Positions 16,592 through 26,240 of a stretch of 64,000 nucleotides of DNA are shown in pieces. Within the stretch, counting starts at the first letter, position 1. The number at the start of each line of letters is the position of its first letter. The stretch spans positions 24,633-88,632 of the forward strand of contig JAQXHU010000032.1 of assembly GCA_029007435.1 (NCBI GenBank), read 5' to 3'. The notes under the pieces were generated by a model, which ran no database searches, was not told the origin of the DNA, and saw only the letters and a list, made by a program, of their open reading frames with translations. The translations under genes and the position numbers were made by a program. Source of the DNA: Bacteroidales bacterium. GTDB lineage: Bacteria > Bacteroidota > Bacteroidia > Bacteroidales > UBA932.

Positions 16592-19375
16592 TTGATACGC
16601 TCTGACTATATAAAAAGAATAGCTTCCGGCAGAGGTCTGCTTGCCGCGGTGCTGCTGACAATATCGGTGACAATATCCCTTCCGGTCATCTCGCAAGATG
16701 GCAGGAAGCAGAAGCGTCCTCCAAAGACAATGTTCAGTCAGGCAGTGGCTTACAACCGTGACAGCTTACCTCCCCTTACAGACTCGATGAAGGCGGTCTT
16801 GGATTCTATGAGGGTGGCCGACTCGCTGTTCAAAATAGATTCGGCGGCATTGCAGAAAAAGAGTTCTCTCGACAGGCCGGCATTCTCCACGGGCAAGGAT
16901 TCGACCATAGAGGTGTTCAGCGGCGGGCAGAAGAAAGTTTTCCTGTATGGCGACGTGACAGTAAAGTACCGGGATATGGAGCTGACCGCCGACTATATGG
17001 AATACGATATGAACACCGGCACAGTGTTCGCCAGGGGCACACTCGACACTCTCACCGGCGAGGTCAAGGGCCAGCCGGTGATGAAACAGGGAGGCTCTTC
17101 ATACTCGATGGAGGAGCTCCGCTACAATTTCAACACTAACAAAGCCAGGATCACCAATATGATTACCCAGCAGGACGAGGGACTCCTGCACGGCAAGAAC
17201 ATCAAGATGATGCCGGACAAGTCCATCAACATCACAAAGGGTCAATATACAGTCTGCGATCTTGAGCACCCTCATTATTATCTGCATCTTACAGCGGCCA
17301 AGGTTATAACTAAACCTTCTCAAAAAACAGTGTTCGGCCCTGCATATCCGGTGATTGAAGATGTCCCGATGCCGATAGCACTGCCTTTCGGATTCGTCCC
17401 GAAGAGGCCTGACAGGGCGACCGGTATGCTGATGCCGACTTTCGGGGAGGAGAATTCCAGAGGTTTCTACCTCAAGGATATGGGAATGTATTTTGTGTTC
17501 GGGGACTATGTGGACCTGTCAGTCACAGGCGACATCTACACCCTCGGTTCCTGGGCACTGAACGTGAACTCAAGATACAAAATCAATTACAAAGCCACGG
17601 GAAACTTCTCGCTGAATATTTCCAACGACCAGACAGGAGAGCGCGGAAGCACTGACTTCTTCCAGACCAGGAACTTCGGACTGAAATGGTCGCATTCGCA
17701 GGACTCCAAGGCACATCCGGGAACAACTTTCAGTGCGTCCGTAAGCTTCTCCAGCCCGTCAAACAGCAAGTACAACTCCCACTCCGTCAACGAGGCATTG
17801 CAGAACCAGACATCTTCATCCATCTCGTACTCGAAGAACTGGAACGGAAAGTTCAACCTTTCCATCAACGCCCTTCACAACCAGAACTCCAGGGACAGTT
17901 CTTATGCGTTCACGCTGCCTAACCTGACATTTTCAGTGACGAGGTTTTACCCGTTCAAGCAGAAATACCGTGTCGGAAAAGAGAAATTCTACGAGAAATT
18001 CTCGCTCGGCTACAGCACAACCCTCCAGAACAAGATTAATTTCAAAGCTTCAGAGTTTATGAAAGAGGGTTTCCTCGACAAGTTCCAGAACGGAATGACC
18101 CACAGCTTCCAGATAGGCCTGCCGAACTTCACGATAGCCAAATATCTTAATGTCACTCCGAGCATAAGCTACGGAATGAACTGGTATTTCCGGAAGACGG
18201 AGTATTATTTCAATCCTGAGACCAACAAGGTGGAATCCCGGGACGGAGGACAGTTCAGCGCATTCGGAATCTCACAAACATATTCAGGAAGTGTGTCAAT
18301 GAGCACGAGACTGTATGGTATGTTCAATTTCGGCAAGGCGCATAAAATCCAGGCAATCAGGCACGTGGTATCTCCGTCCATATCATTGTCCGTCAGCCCT
18401 GAGAAAGGCACTTATATGAACGGATGGAGGACATTGAATTACACCGACACCCTCGGTGTGGAGAAATCCTACGATTACAATATCTACAGCGGACAGCTAT
18501 ATTCCCCTCCAGGAAAAGGCAAGTCCGCAACTATGAGCATATCCATCGGCAACAATCTTGAAGCCAAGGTCCGTGACCTCAGGGACACGACCGGAGCCGG
18601 AGTCAAGAAAGTCAAACTGATTGACCAGCTTAATCTCAGCACCGGATACAATTTCCTTGCGGAGAAGTTCAAGATGAACAATATCGGCATCACGATGTCA
18701 ACTTCCGTGTTCGGAAAACTCGGCATAAACGGCAATGCGAATTTCGACCCGTATGCAATTGACGAGAAAGGAACGAGGATCAACAAATTCAACTGCACCG
18801 TGAACGAATGGTGGAAAATCGCCAGACTCACCGCTGCAAGCGCCTCACTGTCTTATTCTATTTCAGGCAAGGGGGCGATGAACGGAAATGACGGCTCCAA
18901 GACCCAGAACAGCGGAGGAGGAGACGCTCCCCAGAACAGCGCCGATTATTACCGAAGAATATACTATCATCCGCTCACAGGAGAATATATCCCGGGAGGA
19001 TGGCTGTATTATACGAACCCGAATGTACCTTGGTCACTTAACATAAATTACTCATTTTCATACAGCAAGTCATATCAGTACACCAACGGCCAGCTGATCA
19101 AGAACAACCGTTACACCCAGACCGTAGGCCTGAACGGCAATATTAAGTTGACCCCGAAGATGTCAATCAATATGACCACCGGATTCGACCTTATGGCGAT
19201 GAAAATGACTACGACACAATTCAGTGCGCAGTATGACCTGCACTGCTTCAACATAGCTGTTTCCTGGGTGCCGACCGGGACCTGGCAGTCCTGGAGTTTC
19301 AGGATAGCAGCAAATGCCGCCGCACTGGCTGACCTGCTGAAATTCAAGAAGAGCACAAGCTACTGGGACAGGTAG
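16592..19375 (+). CDS. lptD: LPS-assembly protein LptD-like outer-membrane protein
   Basis: A protein of 927 residues. The start codon must be TTG at 16592: an in-frame stop lies at 16571-16573, no ATG occurs before residue 47, and the signal peptide (GLLAAVLLTISVTISLPVISQ) needs this start. A periplasmic OstA/LptA-like region (about 110-290: VFLYGDVTVKYRDMELTADY, VFARGTLDTLTGEVKG, KITKGQY-like repeats) precedes a long barrel of alternating strands to the C terminus. In the family it inserts lipopolysaccharide or lipooligosaccharide into the outer leaflet together with LptE. The amidase/lptD head-to-head order is common in Bacteroidales. A Ser/Gly/Asn-rich loop lies near residue 755-790. The function is inferred by family; the barrel is clear. 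Confidence 0.88.
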   Translation: MIRSDYIKRIASGRGLLAAVLLTISVTISLPVISQDGRKQKRPPKTMFSQAVAYNRDSLPPLTDSMKAVLDSMRVADSLFKIDSAALQKKSSLDRPAFSTGKDSTIEVFSGGQKKVFLYGDVTVKYRDMELTADYMEYDMNTGTVFARGTLDTLTGEVKGQPVMKQGGSSYSMEELRYNFNTNKARITNMITQQDEGLLHGKNIKMMPDKSINITKGQYTVCDLEHPHYYLHLTAAKVITKPSQKTVFGPAYPVIEDVPMPIALPFGFVPKRPDRATGMLMPTFGEENSRGFYLKDMGMYFVFGDYVDLSVTGDIYTLGSWALNVNSRYKINYKATGNFSLNISNDQTGERGSTDFFQTRNFGLKWSHSQDSKAHPGTTFSASVSFSSPSNSKYNSHSVNEALQNQTSSSISYSKNWNGKFNLSINALHNQNSRDSSYAFTLPNLTFSVTRFYPFKQKYRVGKEKFYEKFSLGYSTTLQNKINFKASEFMKEGFLDKFQNGMTHSFQIGLPNFTIAKYLNVTPSISYGMNWYFRKTEYYFNPETNKVESRDGGQFSAFGISQTYSGSVSMSTRLYGMFNFGKAHKIQAIRHVVSPSISLSVSPEKGTYMNGWRTLNYTDTLGVEKSYDYNIYSGQLYSPPGKGKSATMSISIGNNLEAKVRDLRDTTGAGVKKVKLIDQLNLSTGYNFLAEKFKMNNIGITMSTSVFGKLGINGNANFDPYAIDEKGTRINKFNCTVNEWWKIARLTAASASLSYSISGKGAMNGNDGSKTQNSGGGDAPQNSADYYRRIYYHPLTGEYIPGGWLYYTNPNVPWSLNINYSFSYSKSYQYTNGQLIKNNRYTQTVGLNGNIKLTPKMSINMTTGFDLMAMKMTTTQFSAQYDLHCFNIAVSWVPTGTWQSWSFRIAANAAALADLLKFKKSTSYWDR

Positions 19376-19533
19376 AATCAATATTTTTTGCAATTAGAAT
19401 ATTTATTTTTATATTTGCACGACTTTTAGGCAGAAGAATATATTCGGTATTCGAGCCCGGCCTTCGGTAAAGTCATTCATCAGATTAGTTATCACCTGTA
19501 CACGTAATAGGTACATAATATTTATTTACATCT
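19376..19533 (+). promoter_or_regulatory. rho promoter and ~110-nt leader
   Basis: TTTG (19387-19390), a 19-bp spacer and TATATTTG (19410-19417) form a strong promoter with a start near 19424. That leaves an untranslated leader of about 110 nt before the rho ATG. The leader contains a weak 6-bp hairpin, ACCTGT/ATAGGT (about 19494-19512), and no reading frame. Long leaders suit autoregulation of rho, but I see no specific element that proves it. Confidence 0.65.
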
Positions 19534-21465
19534 ATGCCTCATACTCTTGTCGAGTTGTCTTCGATGTCAGAAGAGCAGCTCAGATTGCTGGGAAAAGAAC
19601 TTAAAATCAAGAAATACAAAGACTTGGATCTTTTGGATCTGAGCTATGCCATACTTGACGTTGAAGCCGAGATAGCATCGAAAATTCCAGATCAGGAACC
19701 ACAGAAGAAAAGACGCGGCAGGCCGCGTAAAGAAGAGGGCGTCCAGGCGGGTGACGCAAAGCAGGAAACAACAGGCAAAGACACCAAGCCTGCAGCGGCC
19801 AAAAAGCAGAAAAACGCTAAAAAAGAGGAGCCTGAAACCCAGGGCACAGCTGTCCAGCCAGTCGAAAAGGCTACAGTGCAGCCGGCAGCAAAGGCCAAAA
19901 AGCCTAAGACAAGCCACAAGAGCGAGAGCGTAAAGCAGGCAGCCGAAGATGCAACCGTCCAGAAAACGGAAGCCTCCGCAGTTGAAAACCAGCCTAAAAA
20001 AGGGCGCAAGTCAAAGGCCCAGCAGCCAGAAGGCAAAATAGGCGACAAGATTCAAGAAACAACTAAAGAGGTTGACAATCAGGCTGAAAAGAAGCCGGAA
20101 ACATCTGTCCAGACAGTTGAAGCCAAGGCTCAGCAGGAGCAGAAGAAGGAGGAAGTCCAGTACACCGACAGGCACAAGATTGTACTGCCGCCTCTTCCGC
20201 CGAAAATCAAGAAACAGAAAGGGGCGTACAACAACGGAAATCCTAATCAGGGACAACAGGACCAGCAGAATCAGAACAGACCTGCGCCTCAGCCGAAGCC
20301 TAAATATGAATTCGAGGGCACAGTGCAGGCTACAGGCGTGCTTGAGATTATGCCTGACGGCTACGGATTCCTGCGATCATCCGACTACAACTATCTGAAC
20401 TCTCCTGACGACATCTATGTTTCCCAGGGCCAGATAAAGAACAATGCCCTCAAGAACGGAGACACCATTACAGGAGAGATAAGGCCGCCTAAAGAAGGGG
20501 ACAAATATTTCCCATTGGTCAAGATAGATTTCATAAACGGCCGTTCACCTGAATATATTAGGGACAGGGTTCCGTTCGACTTCCTGACCCCCCTGTTCCC
20601 GGACGAGAAATTCAATCTTCTCGGACAGGGACACGAGCACGACCTGTCCTGCAGGATTGTGGATATGTTCACCCCTATCGGAAAAGGACAAAGAGGACTT
20701 ATCGTGGCCCAGCCTAAGACTGGCAAAACAGTGCTGCTCAAGTCAATAGCAAACGCAATCGCAGACAATCACCCGGAAGTTTACGAGATTGTCCTGCTGA
20801 TTGACGAGCGTCCTGAGGAAGTGACCGATATGAGCAGGAGCGTAAAAGCTGAGGTTGTGGCCTCAACGTTTGACGAACCGGCTGAAAGACACGTGAAAGT
20901 AGCCAATATGGTGCTTGAGAAGGCCCGCAGACTTGTTGAGTGCGGACACGATGTTGTGATTCTTCTGGACTCAATCACCAGACTTGCAAGAGCTTACAAC
21001 ACCGTACAGCCTGCGTCAGGAAAAGTTCTAACCGGAGGCGTGGATGCGAATGCTCTCCAGAAACCAAAACGGTTCTTCGGCGCAGCGAGAAATATTGAAG
21101 GAGGAGGTTCTCTCACAATTCTCGCCACAGCGCTCACCGACACCGGTTCGAAAATGGACGATGTCATATTCGAGGAATTCAAGGGAACCGGCAATATGGA
21201 GCTCCAGCTTGACAGGACGCTGGCGAACAGACGAATTTTCCCTGCTGTCAATGTTGTGCTGTCAAGCACGAGACGCGACGATTTGCTCTATTCTCCAGAC
21301 CAGGCGCAGAGAATCTGGATTCTCCGCAAGCTTCTTGCCGAGATGAATCCTACAGAGGCTATGAACTTTATGATCCAGCTGATGGACCAGTTCAAGACCA
21401 ATGAGGACCTTCTTGACAATATGAACAAGGTTTCCCCGAAAGACGCCAAGAATTACGACTATTAG
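19534..21465 (+). CDS. rho: Transcription termination factor Rho with long disordered insert
   Basis: A protein of 643 residues, far above the E. coli length of 419. Rho_N helical domain 1-50; then an insert of about 205 residues (55-258) begins with an AT-hook-like KKRRGRPRK. It continues with Lys/Ala/Gln/Glu-rich low complexity and ends in an Asn/Gln/Pro-rich patch ([20 protein letters not shown]). The RNA-binding cold-shock domain resumes at Phe260 ([20 protein letters not shown]), and the RecA-like ATPase carries QPKTGKT at 393-399 and the [13 protein letters not shown] block. Such inserts are typical of Bacteroidota Rho, and in Bacteroides thetaiotaomicron the insert drives phase separation. 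ndk follows 61 bp later from its own promoter. Confidence 0.96.
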   Translation: MPHTLVELSSMSEEQLRLLGKELKIKKYKDLDLLDLSYAILDVEAEIASKIPDQEPQKKRRGRPRKEEGVQAGDAKQETTGKDTKPAAAKKQKNAKKEEPETQGTAVQPVEKATVQPAAKAKKPKTSHKSESVKQAAEDATVQKTEASAVENQPKKGRKSKAQQPEGKIGDKIQETTKEVDNQAEKKPETSVQTVEAKAQQEQKKEEVQYTDRHKIVLPPLPPKIKKQKGAYNNGNPNQGQQDQQNQNRPAPQPKPKYEFEGTVQATGVLEIMPDGYGFLRSSDYNYLNSPDDIYVSQGQIKNNALKNGDTITGEIRPPKEGDKYFPLVKIDFINGRSPEYIRDRVPFDFLTPLFPDEKFNLLGQGHEHDLSCRIVDMFTPIGKGQRGLIVAQPKTGKTVLLKSIANAIADNHPEVYEIVLLIDERPEEVTDMSRSVKAEVVASTFDEPAERHVKVANMVLEKARRLVECGHDVVILLDSITRLARAYNTVQPASGKVLTGGVDANALQKPKRFFGAARNIEGGGSLTILATALTDTGSKMDDVIFEEFKGTGNMELQLDRTLANRRIFPAVNVVLSSTRRDDLLYSPDQAQRIWILRKLLAEMNPTEAMNFMIQLMDQFKTNEDLLDNMNKVSPKDAKNYDY

Positions 21466-21472
21466 AACATCG

Positions 21473-21504
21473 CTTGGTTTTGAAGTTCTTTCTGTCTATA
21501 TTTG
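21473..21504 (+). promoter_or_regulatory. Promoter of ndk
   Basis: CTTG (21473-21476), 20-bp spacer, TATATTTG (21497-21504), 22 bp before the ndk ATG. The -7 box is perfect and the -33 box is one base off. Confidence 0.65.
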
Positions 21505-21526
21505 TTATTAACATAATTATAACACT

Positions 21527-21991
21527 ATGGCAGAAAGAACTTTAGTTATTCTTAAACCCGGAGCCCTCCAGAGAGGACTTGTAGGCGAGGTCATTTCAAG
21601 ATTCGAAAAAAGAGGACTTAAACTCGTAGCTCTTAAGATGGTGAGACTCACCGATGAAGTGCTCGACATCCATTACGCCCATCTGAAAGACAGGCCGTTC
21701 TTCCCGTGGCTGAAAAACGGAATGAAAGCAGCACCGGTCATACTCTGCTGCTGGGAGGGATGCGAGGCCGTGAAAGTTGTCAGGGAAATGGCCGGCGCAA
21801 CCAATGCGAGGAAAGCCGTTCCGGGAACAATCAGGGGAGATTACAGTATGAGCGCACAGGAGAACATCATCCACACATCGGACTCGCCTGAAAACGCGGC
21901 AATTGAGCTTGACAGATTCTTCGTTCCTGAAGATTACTGTGAGTATCAGTCAGTTCTCGACCCGTTCAAATACTCTCCGGACGAAATCTGA
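21527..21991 (+). CDS. ndk: Nucleoside diphosphate kinase
   Basis: A cytoplasmic enzyme of 154 residues that balances NTP pools by transfer of the gamma-phosphate through a phosphohistidine. N-terminal TLVILKPGALQRGLVGEVISRFE and the HLKDRPFFPWL segment fit the fold. The catalytic histidine is in ENIIHTSDSPENA, close to residue 117. The C-terminal extension (YCEYQSVLDPFKYSPDEI) is normal for the longer bacterial form. The S46 peptidase begins 7 bp after the stop codon, so the two may be co-transcribed. Confidence 0.96.
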   Translation: MAERTLVILKPGALQRGLVGEVISRFEKRGLKLVALKMVRLTDEVLDIHYAHLKDRPFFPWLKNGMKAAPVILCCWEGCEAVKVVREMAGATNARKAVPGTIRGDYSMSAQENIIHTSDSPENAAIELDRFFVPEDYCEYQSVLDPFKYSPDEI

Positions 21992-21998
21992 AAACAAT

Positions 21999-24128
21999 AT
22001 GACAAGAAAAATACTGGCAATGGTCTCCGGCTGCGCCCTGTCGTTCGCGGCCGGACCTTTTGTGGAAGCGGACGAAGGAATGTGGCTTCCATCACTGATT
22101 TCCGGCAGAATAGCCGATATGCAGTCCAAAGGTTTCCATCTTGAAGCGAAGGACATATACGACATAAACCAGGCATCGCTCAAAGACGCCGTAGTGCTTT
22201 TCGGCAGGGGATGTACCGGAGAAGTGATTTCCCCGGAAGGTCTCCTGCTGACCAACCACCATTGCGGTTACGGTCAGATACAGAAGCACAGCAGTGTGGA
22301 ACACGATTACCTGAAGGACGGATTCTGGGCTATGTCCAGAGATGAGGAACTCCCCAACAAAGGACTGACTGTCAGCTTCCTGGAAAGGATGGACGATGTC
22401 ACAGAAGTCGTTCTGAAAGGATACGACACATCCATGTCAGAAGATGAACGGAACGCCATCGTGTCAAGAAACTCCGCCGTTCTCATAAAAAAGGCTACAG
22501 AAGGAGGAAACGGACTAAGGGCGACAGTGGAGTCACTTTACTACGGCAACCAGTATTTTATCTTCATCTATAAAGAATTTCAGGACGTCAGGCTCGTCGG
22601 GGCGCCTCCTTCCTCGATAGGCAAATTCGGAGGTGACACTGACAACTGGATGTGGCCACGCCATACAGGAGACTTCTCAATATTCAGGATTTACGCCGAC
22701 AAGGACAACAATCCGGCGGCATATTCAGAAGACAACGTTCCTTACAGGCCGAAAAGATACTTCAGCATTTCCACAAAAGGGGTCAGCGAAGGAGACTTCA
22801 CTTTCGTTTACGGATTCCCCGGCAGAACACAGGAATACATTCATTCTGACGGAATCAGATACTTAGAAAACATTGGTGATCCTGAAAAAATCAAACTCAG
22901 GACTCTGAAGCTGGACATACAGAAGAAATATATGTCCTCAAGCCAGAAAGTCCGCATCCAGTATTCATCCAAGAACGCATCAGTGGCGAACTCCTGGAAA
23001 AAATGGCAGGGAGAAGTCAGGGGTCTTGCGAAAATGCATACTGCGGACCGGAAGTCCGCGTACGAAGCTGAATTCGAGAAATGGGCTGCCGGCACTGAAT
23101 ATGAAGGCATTACAAGTAAACTGGCTGGGCTTTACAGAGAAATTGAGCCTTACAGTATGGCCTATGACTTCTATACTGAGACAGCAAGGAGCATAGAACT
23201 CGCAAGATTCGCTGAAAGCATCGCGGCTTTATACAGAGCCGGCAACTTCAACAAATCCAGGATTGAGGAAACAGCCGGAACGTTCTTCAAGGATTATTAC
23301 CTTCCTATAGACAAAGAGACATTCATCTCGATGATGGAGCAGTTCGGAAAGAAACTGCCTGAAGACTTAAAACCGGATTATTTCACCGATGAAATGCAAA
23401 GACACGGCAGTGCAGAAAAATGGGCAGAAGAGCTGTTCAGCAAATCCGTTTTCACGGACATAGAGACAGTTTCACGGTTAGAAGAAACTGATTCTTCAGC
23501 TGTTATGAACGACCCTGCGGTTCAGTACGGCAGACGGTTCTCGGAATGGTTCAATGAAAGCATAAGGCCTGAGATGACCAGGCTGAACAACGAGCTCCTT
23601 TTAATGTACAGGACCTATATGAAAGGACAGATGGAATTCGCCCAGGCTTCAGGAAGAGGAACAGACCAATTCTACCCTGATGCCAATCTGACACTCAGGG
23701 TGGCTTATGGAAAAGTCAGCGGTTACTCCCCTGCCGATGGCATTGACTATCTTCCACACTCGACCATTCAGGGTATAATGGAGAAAGACAATCCGGATAT
23801 TTTTGATTACAATATTCCTCAGAGGCTCAGGGACTTGTACGCATCCGGCGATTATGGAAGATGGGCCGGCGAAAGCGGTTCAGTTCCGGTATGCTTCATC
23901 GCAACGAACCATACCACAGGAGGCAATTCCGGAAGTCCTGTCATCAATGCCGACGGTGAACTTGTCGGAATCAATTTCGACAGGGTGTGGGAAGGCACTA
24001 TGAGTGACCTGGAATTCGATCCTGATGTGTGCAGGAACATCGCCCTCGACATCCGCTACGTAATGTTCACAATCGAGAAAATAGGAAATGCGTCATACCT
24101 GTTTGACGAGATGAGTTTCAGCAGGTAA
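21999..24128 (+). CDS. S46 family dipeptidyl peptidase, DPP11-type (Asp/Glu-specific)
   Basis: A protein of 709 residues starting at ATG 21999 with a short signal peptide (MTRKILAMVSGCALSFAAG). The chymotrypsin-like S46 triad is visible: His in LLTNHHCGYG (near 87-88), Asp in the GGDTDNWMWPRHTGDF block (211-226) and Ser644 in TGGNSGSPV. Residue 662, eighteen after the serine, is Arg in NFDRVWEG. In the P. gingivalis enzymes this position is Arg in DPP11 (cleaves after Asp or Glu in the second position) and Gly in DPP7. The enzyme is periplasmic and feeds dipeptides to amino-acid catabolism in asaccharolytic Bacteroidales. Its last 36 bp overlap the end of the convergent araC-type gene. Confidence 0.93.
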   Translation: MTRKILAMVSGCALSFAAGPFVEADEGMWLPSLISGRIADMQSKGFHLEAKDIYDINQASLKDAVVLFGRGCTGEVISPEGLLLTNHHCGYGQIQKHSSVEHDYLKDGFWAMSRDEELPNKGLTVSFLERMDDVTEVVLKGYDTSMSEDERNAIVSRNSAVLIKKATEGGNGLRATVESLYYGNQYFIFIYKEFQDVRLVGAPPSSIGKFGGDTDNWMWPRHTGDFSIFRIYADKDNNPAAYSEDNVPYRPKRYFSISTKGVSEGDFTFVYGFPGRTQEYIHSDGIRYLENIGDPEKIKLRTLKLDIQKKYMSSSQKVRIQYSSKNASVANSWKKWQGEVRGLAKMHTADRKSAYEAEFEKWAAGTEYEGITSKLAGLYREIEPYSMAYDFYTETARSIELARFAESIAALYRAGNFNKSRIEETAGTFFKDYYLPIDKETFISMMEQFGKKLPEDLKPDYFTDEMQRHGSAEKWAEELFSKSVFTDIETVSRLEETDSSAVMNDPAVQYGRRFSEWFNESIRPEMTRLNNELLLMYRTYMKGQMEFAQASGRGTDQFYPDANLTLRVAYGKVSGYSPADGIDYLPHSTIQGIMEKDNPDIFDYNIPQRLRDLYASGDYGRWAGESGSVPVCFIATNHTTGGNSGSPVINADGELVGINFDRVWEGTMSDLEFDPDVCRNIALDIRYVMFTIEKIGNASYLFDEMSFSR

Positions 24129-24956
24129 ACTTTTTCTGTAGTCTGACGGAGACATACCGTAATACTGTTTGAAATACCTTCCGAAAAACGACTGGTTCGG
24201 GAATCCGAGCCGGTAGGACACGTCTTTTATGCTGTTCTTGGGGTCATCGAGCAGATGGCAGGCTTCGTCAATCACTACCACTGATATCCACTGCTGCGCT
24301 GAGCGCCCGGTTCCTGCCTTGATAATGGATGAGAAATAGCGCGGTGTGAGGCATTGTTCCTGTGCATAGAACGAGACTTCCCTGCTCTTTGTGTAGTTCT
24401 TGTACAGAGACTGCATAAAATTCTGGAATACAACATCTTTCCTGTCCTGGCGTATTGGACTGGACGGAGTGCTCGAGAAGTATTCGTACATTATCTGGAA
24501 ACAGAGAGCGCGGGCAAGCGAGCTTAGAAGCTGGAACATCACAGGGTCTTCAGCCAGGCCTTTCCTCGAATTGATGGCTGAAATCATCTCATCCACCCTG
24601 ACCTTGCCTTCTTCTGAAAGGCTCATACACGGATGTTCCTTCACATACAGGTAATTATATGCGTTTGCCACTACGTGAAGCGAAGAATAGACAAAAGAGA
24701 AATCCGCAACCCCGATAATGCCTTCGAGGTCATCACTTATGCTGTGGATATACAGTTCACAGAACGGAAGATAAACAAAGATGTCATTTTCTTTTACAAG
24801 ATATGACTTCCCTTCGAACACAATCTCCAAAAAGCCTTTTTTGCAATAAAAGAAACCGTTCTTGTCGGTATGTACAATCCGTCCTTTTATCTCAATATCT
24901 GACTTTTTGACGTCAAAAAGGCCCATTTCCGGGAAATCATTGAAAGAATTTGTCAT
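24093..24956 (-). CDS. AraC family transcriptional regulator
   Basis: A protein of 287 residues with the start at ATG 24956 (MTNSFNDFPEMGLFDV). Longer in-frame starts reach into the divergent promoter region and encode an implausible hydrophobic N terminus. Residues 1-150 look like an AraC-binding cupin domain (GFFYCKKGFLEIVFEGKSYLV). The C-terminal pair of helix-turn-helices is clear, with the family motif KDVSYRLGFPNQSFFGRYFKQYYGMSPSDYRKS in the last 45 residues. It is divergent from the RND efflux genes, so it probably controls them. The effector is unknown. The 3' end overlaps the S46 peptidase gene on the other strand. Confidence 0.88.
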   Translation of the reverse strand: MTNSFNDFPEMGLFDVKKSDIEIKGRIVHTDKNGFFYCKKGFLEIVFEGKSYLVKENDIFVYLPFCELYIHSISDDLEGIIGVADFSFVYSSLHVVANAYNYLYVKEHPCMSLSEEGKVRVDEMISAINSRKGLAEDPVMFQLLSSLARALCFQIMYEYFSSTPSSPIRQDRKDVVFQNFMQSLYKNYTKSREVSFYAQEQCLTPRYFSSIIKAGTGRSAQQWISVVVIDEACHLLDDPKNSIKDVSYRLGFPNQSFFGRYFKQYYGMSPSDYRKSLPAETHLVKQV

Positions 24957-25088
24957 ATTATAATACAATATTAATAAGCAAACAATACAAATTAACAAAG
25001 TTTTTGTCTTAAAACCGCAAAAACATCCAAACCACAGAGGCAAAACTGTACAAATGGAACAATAATAAGACCATTTCAACATCATATC

Positions 25089-25102
25089 GTCACCGGAGTG
25101 AC
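25089..25102. promoter_or_regulatory. Perfect inverted repeat in the efflux promoter region
   Basis: GTCAC-CGGA-GTGAC, a 5-4-5 perfect inverted repeat, lies 44 bp before the adaptor ATG and just ahead of TAATTTTTG, a one-base-too-long -7 box. Position suits an operator, but ownership by the adjacent AraC-type regulator is a guess. Confidence 0.35.
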
Positions 25103-25145
25103 CTAATTTTTGCAGTGTTTGTCTCATTCGTACAATGATGAAATT

Positions 25146-26240
25146 ATGATAATGAAAAGAACAGAAAGAATCATCCGTGCGGCAGGCGCGGCAAAAACCG
25201 CTGCGATTGCGGTCATATTGGCATTGACATTGACTTCCTGCCAGGAAAGAAACAGGACCGCAGTCAAGACAGCAGTAGTCAAAGTGGACTTAGTCAAAGC
25301 CTATGGAATAGACGAGCGGATTGAGTTTCCGGGCAGGGTGACCGCCGCCAAAGAAGTCAACCTGGCTTTCAGAGTACCCGGAACATTGCAGAGAATCAAT
25401 TTCAAAGAAGGAGATTATGTCAGGCAAGGCGCCATTTTGGCAGAACTTGATGACAGGGACTATAAAGTCCAGCTCGCCGCCACCCAGGCTGAATACGACA
25501 ACATCAAAGCCGACGCCGAGAGGGTTTTCGCACTTTACCGTGACAGTGCGGTGACAGCATCCAATTATGACAAAGCGAGATACGGACTTGAACAGATTAC
25601 CGCCAAACTCGAGAACGCAAGGAATCAGTTGGCTGACACCAAACTCACAGCTCCATTCTCCGGCAAGATACAGAAAACATATTATGACGCCCCGGCTGTC
25701 ATAGGCGCGGGAATGCCTGCGATATGCTTCATTTCCAGCGATGCTCCCGAGATTGAGATAAATATTCCAGGCTCTGAATACACAAGATTCAGTGACTACG
25801 CAGGATTCGAGGCAAGTTTCGATTTCATTGAAGACAGGCACATACCGCTCAGATTCATAAGCGTAAGCCCGAAAGCAAATGCAAACCAGTTATATACTGT
25901 CAGGCTGGGACTTCCTTCATCAGAGGGAGTCGCTCCCGGAATGAACACAATGGTCAGCATAAGATTCCGCCCGTCTGCTGATGGAAGGACGGAAATACCC
26001 GCGACCGCCCTGTTCAGCTGCGACGGGGAGAGTTGCGTGTGGATTCTCGAAGAAGACAGCACGGTATCCGCAAGAAATGTGAAAATCGAGAGCCTGCATA
26101 CCGACGGAACGGCTGTCATCGGATACGGCCTGAATCCGGGAGAGACTGTTGTCATATCCGGGACTCACCAGATTAAAGACGGGGAGAAGGTCAGAATCCT
26201 GGAGAAGGCTTCTAAAACCAATATAGGAGGTCTGTTATGA
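25146..26240 (+). CDS. RND efflux periplasmic adaptor (membrane fusion) lipoprotein
   Basis: A protein of 364 residues (ATG 25146; a second ATG at 25152 is equally possible). Lipoprotein signal ends at Cys32 (ALTLTSC). A biotinyl-lipoyl half (LAFRVPGTLQRINFKEGDYVRQGAILAELD), a short alpha hairpin (about 115-165), the second lipoyl half (TKLTAPFSGKIQKTYYDAPAVIGAG), and beta-barrel and membrane-proximal domains follow. In the family it bridges the inner-membrane pump and an outer-membrane channel. Its stop overlaps the pump start by four bases (ATGA), showing coupled translation. Confidence 0.92.
   Translation: MIMKRTERIIRAAGAAKTAAIAVILALTLTSCQERNRTAVKTAVVKVDLVKAYGIDERIEFPGRVTAAKEVNLAFRVPGTLQRINFKEGDYVRQGAILAELDDRDYKVQLAATQAEYDNIKADAERVFALYRDSAVTASNYDKARYGLEQITAKLENARNQLADTKLTAPFSGKIQKTYYDAPAVIGAGMPAICFISSDAPEIEINIPGSEYTRFSDYAGFEASFDFIEDRHIPLRFISVSPKANANQLYTVRLGLPSSEGVAPGMNTMVSIRFRPSADGRTEIPATALFSCDGESCVWILEEDSTVSARNVKIESLHTDGTAVIGYGLNPGETVVISGTHQIKDGEKVRILEKASKTNIGGLL

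Noticed and set aside
24960..25000. A promoter for the AraC-type gene
   Set aside because: The best minus-strand match is TTAATTTG with a wrong second base, and no -33 box is at the right distance.
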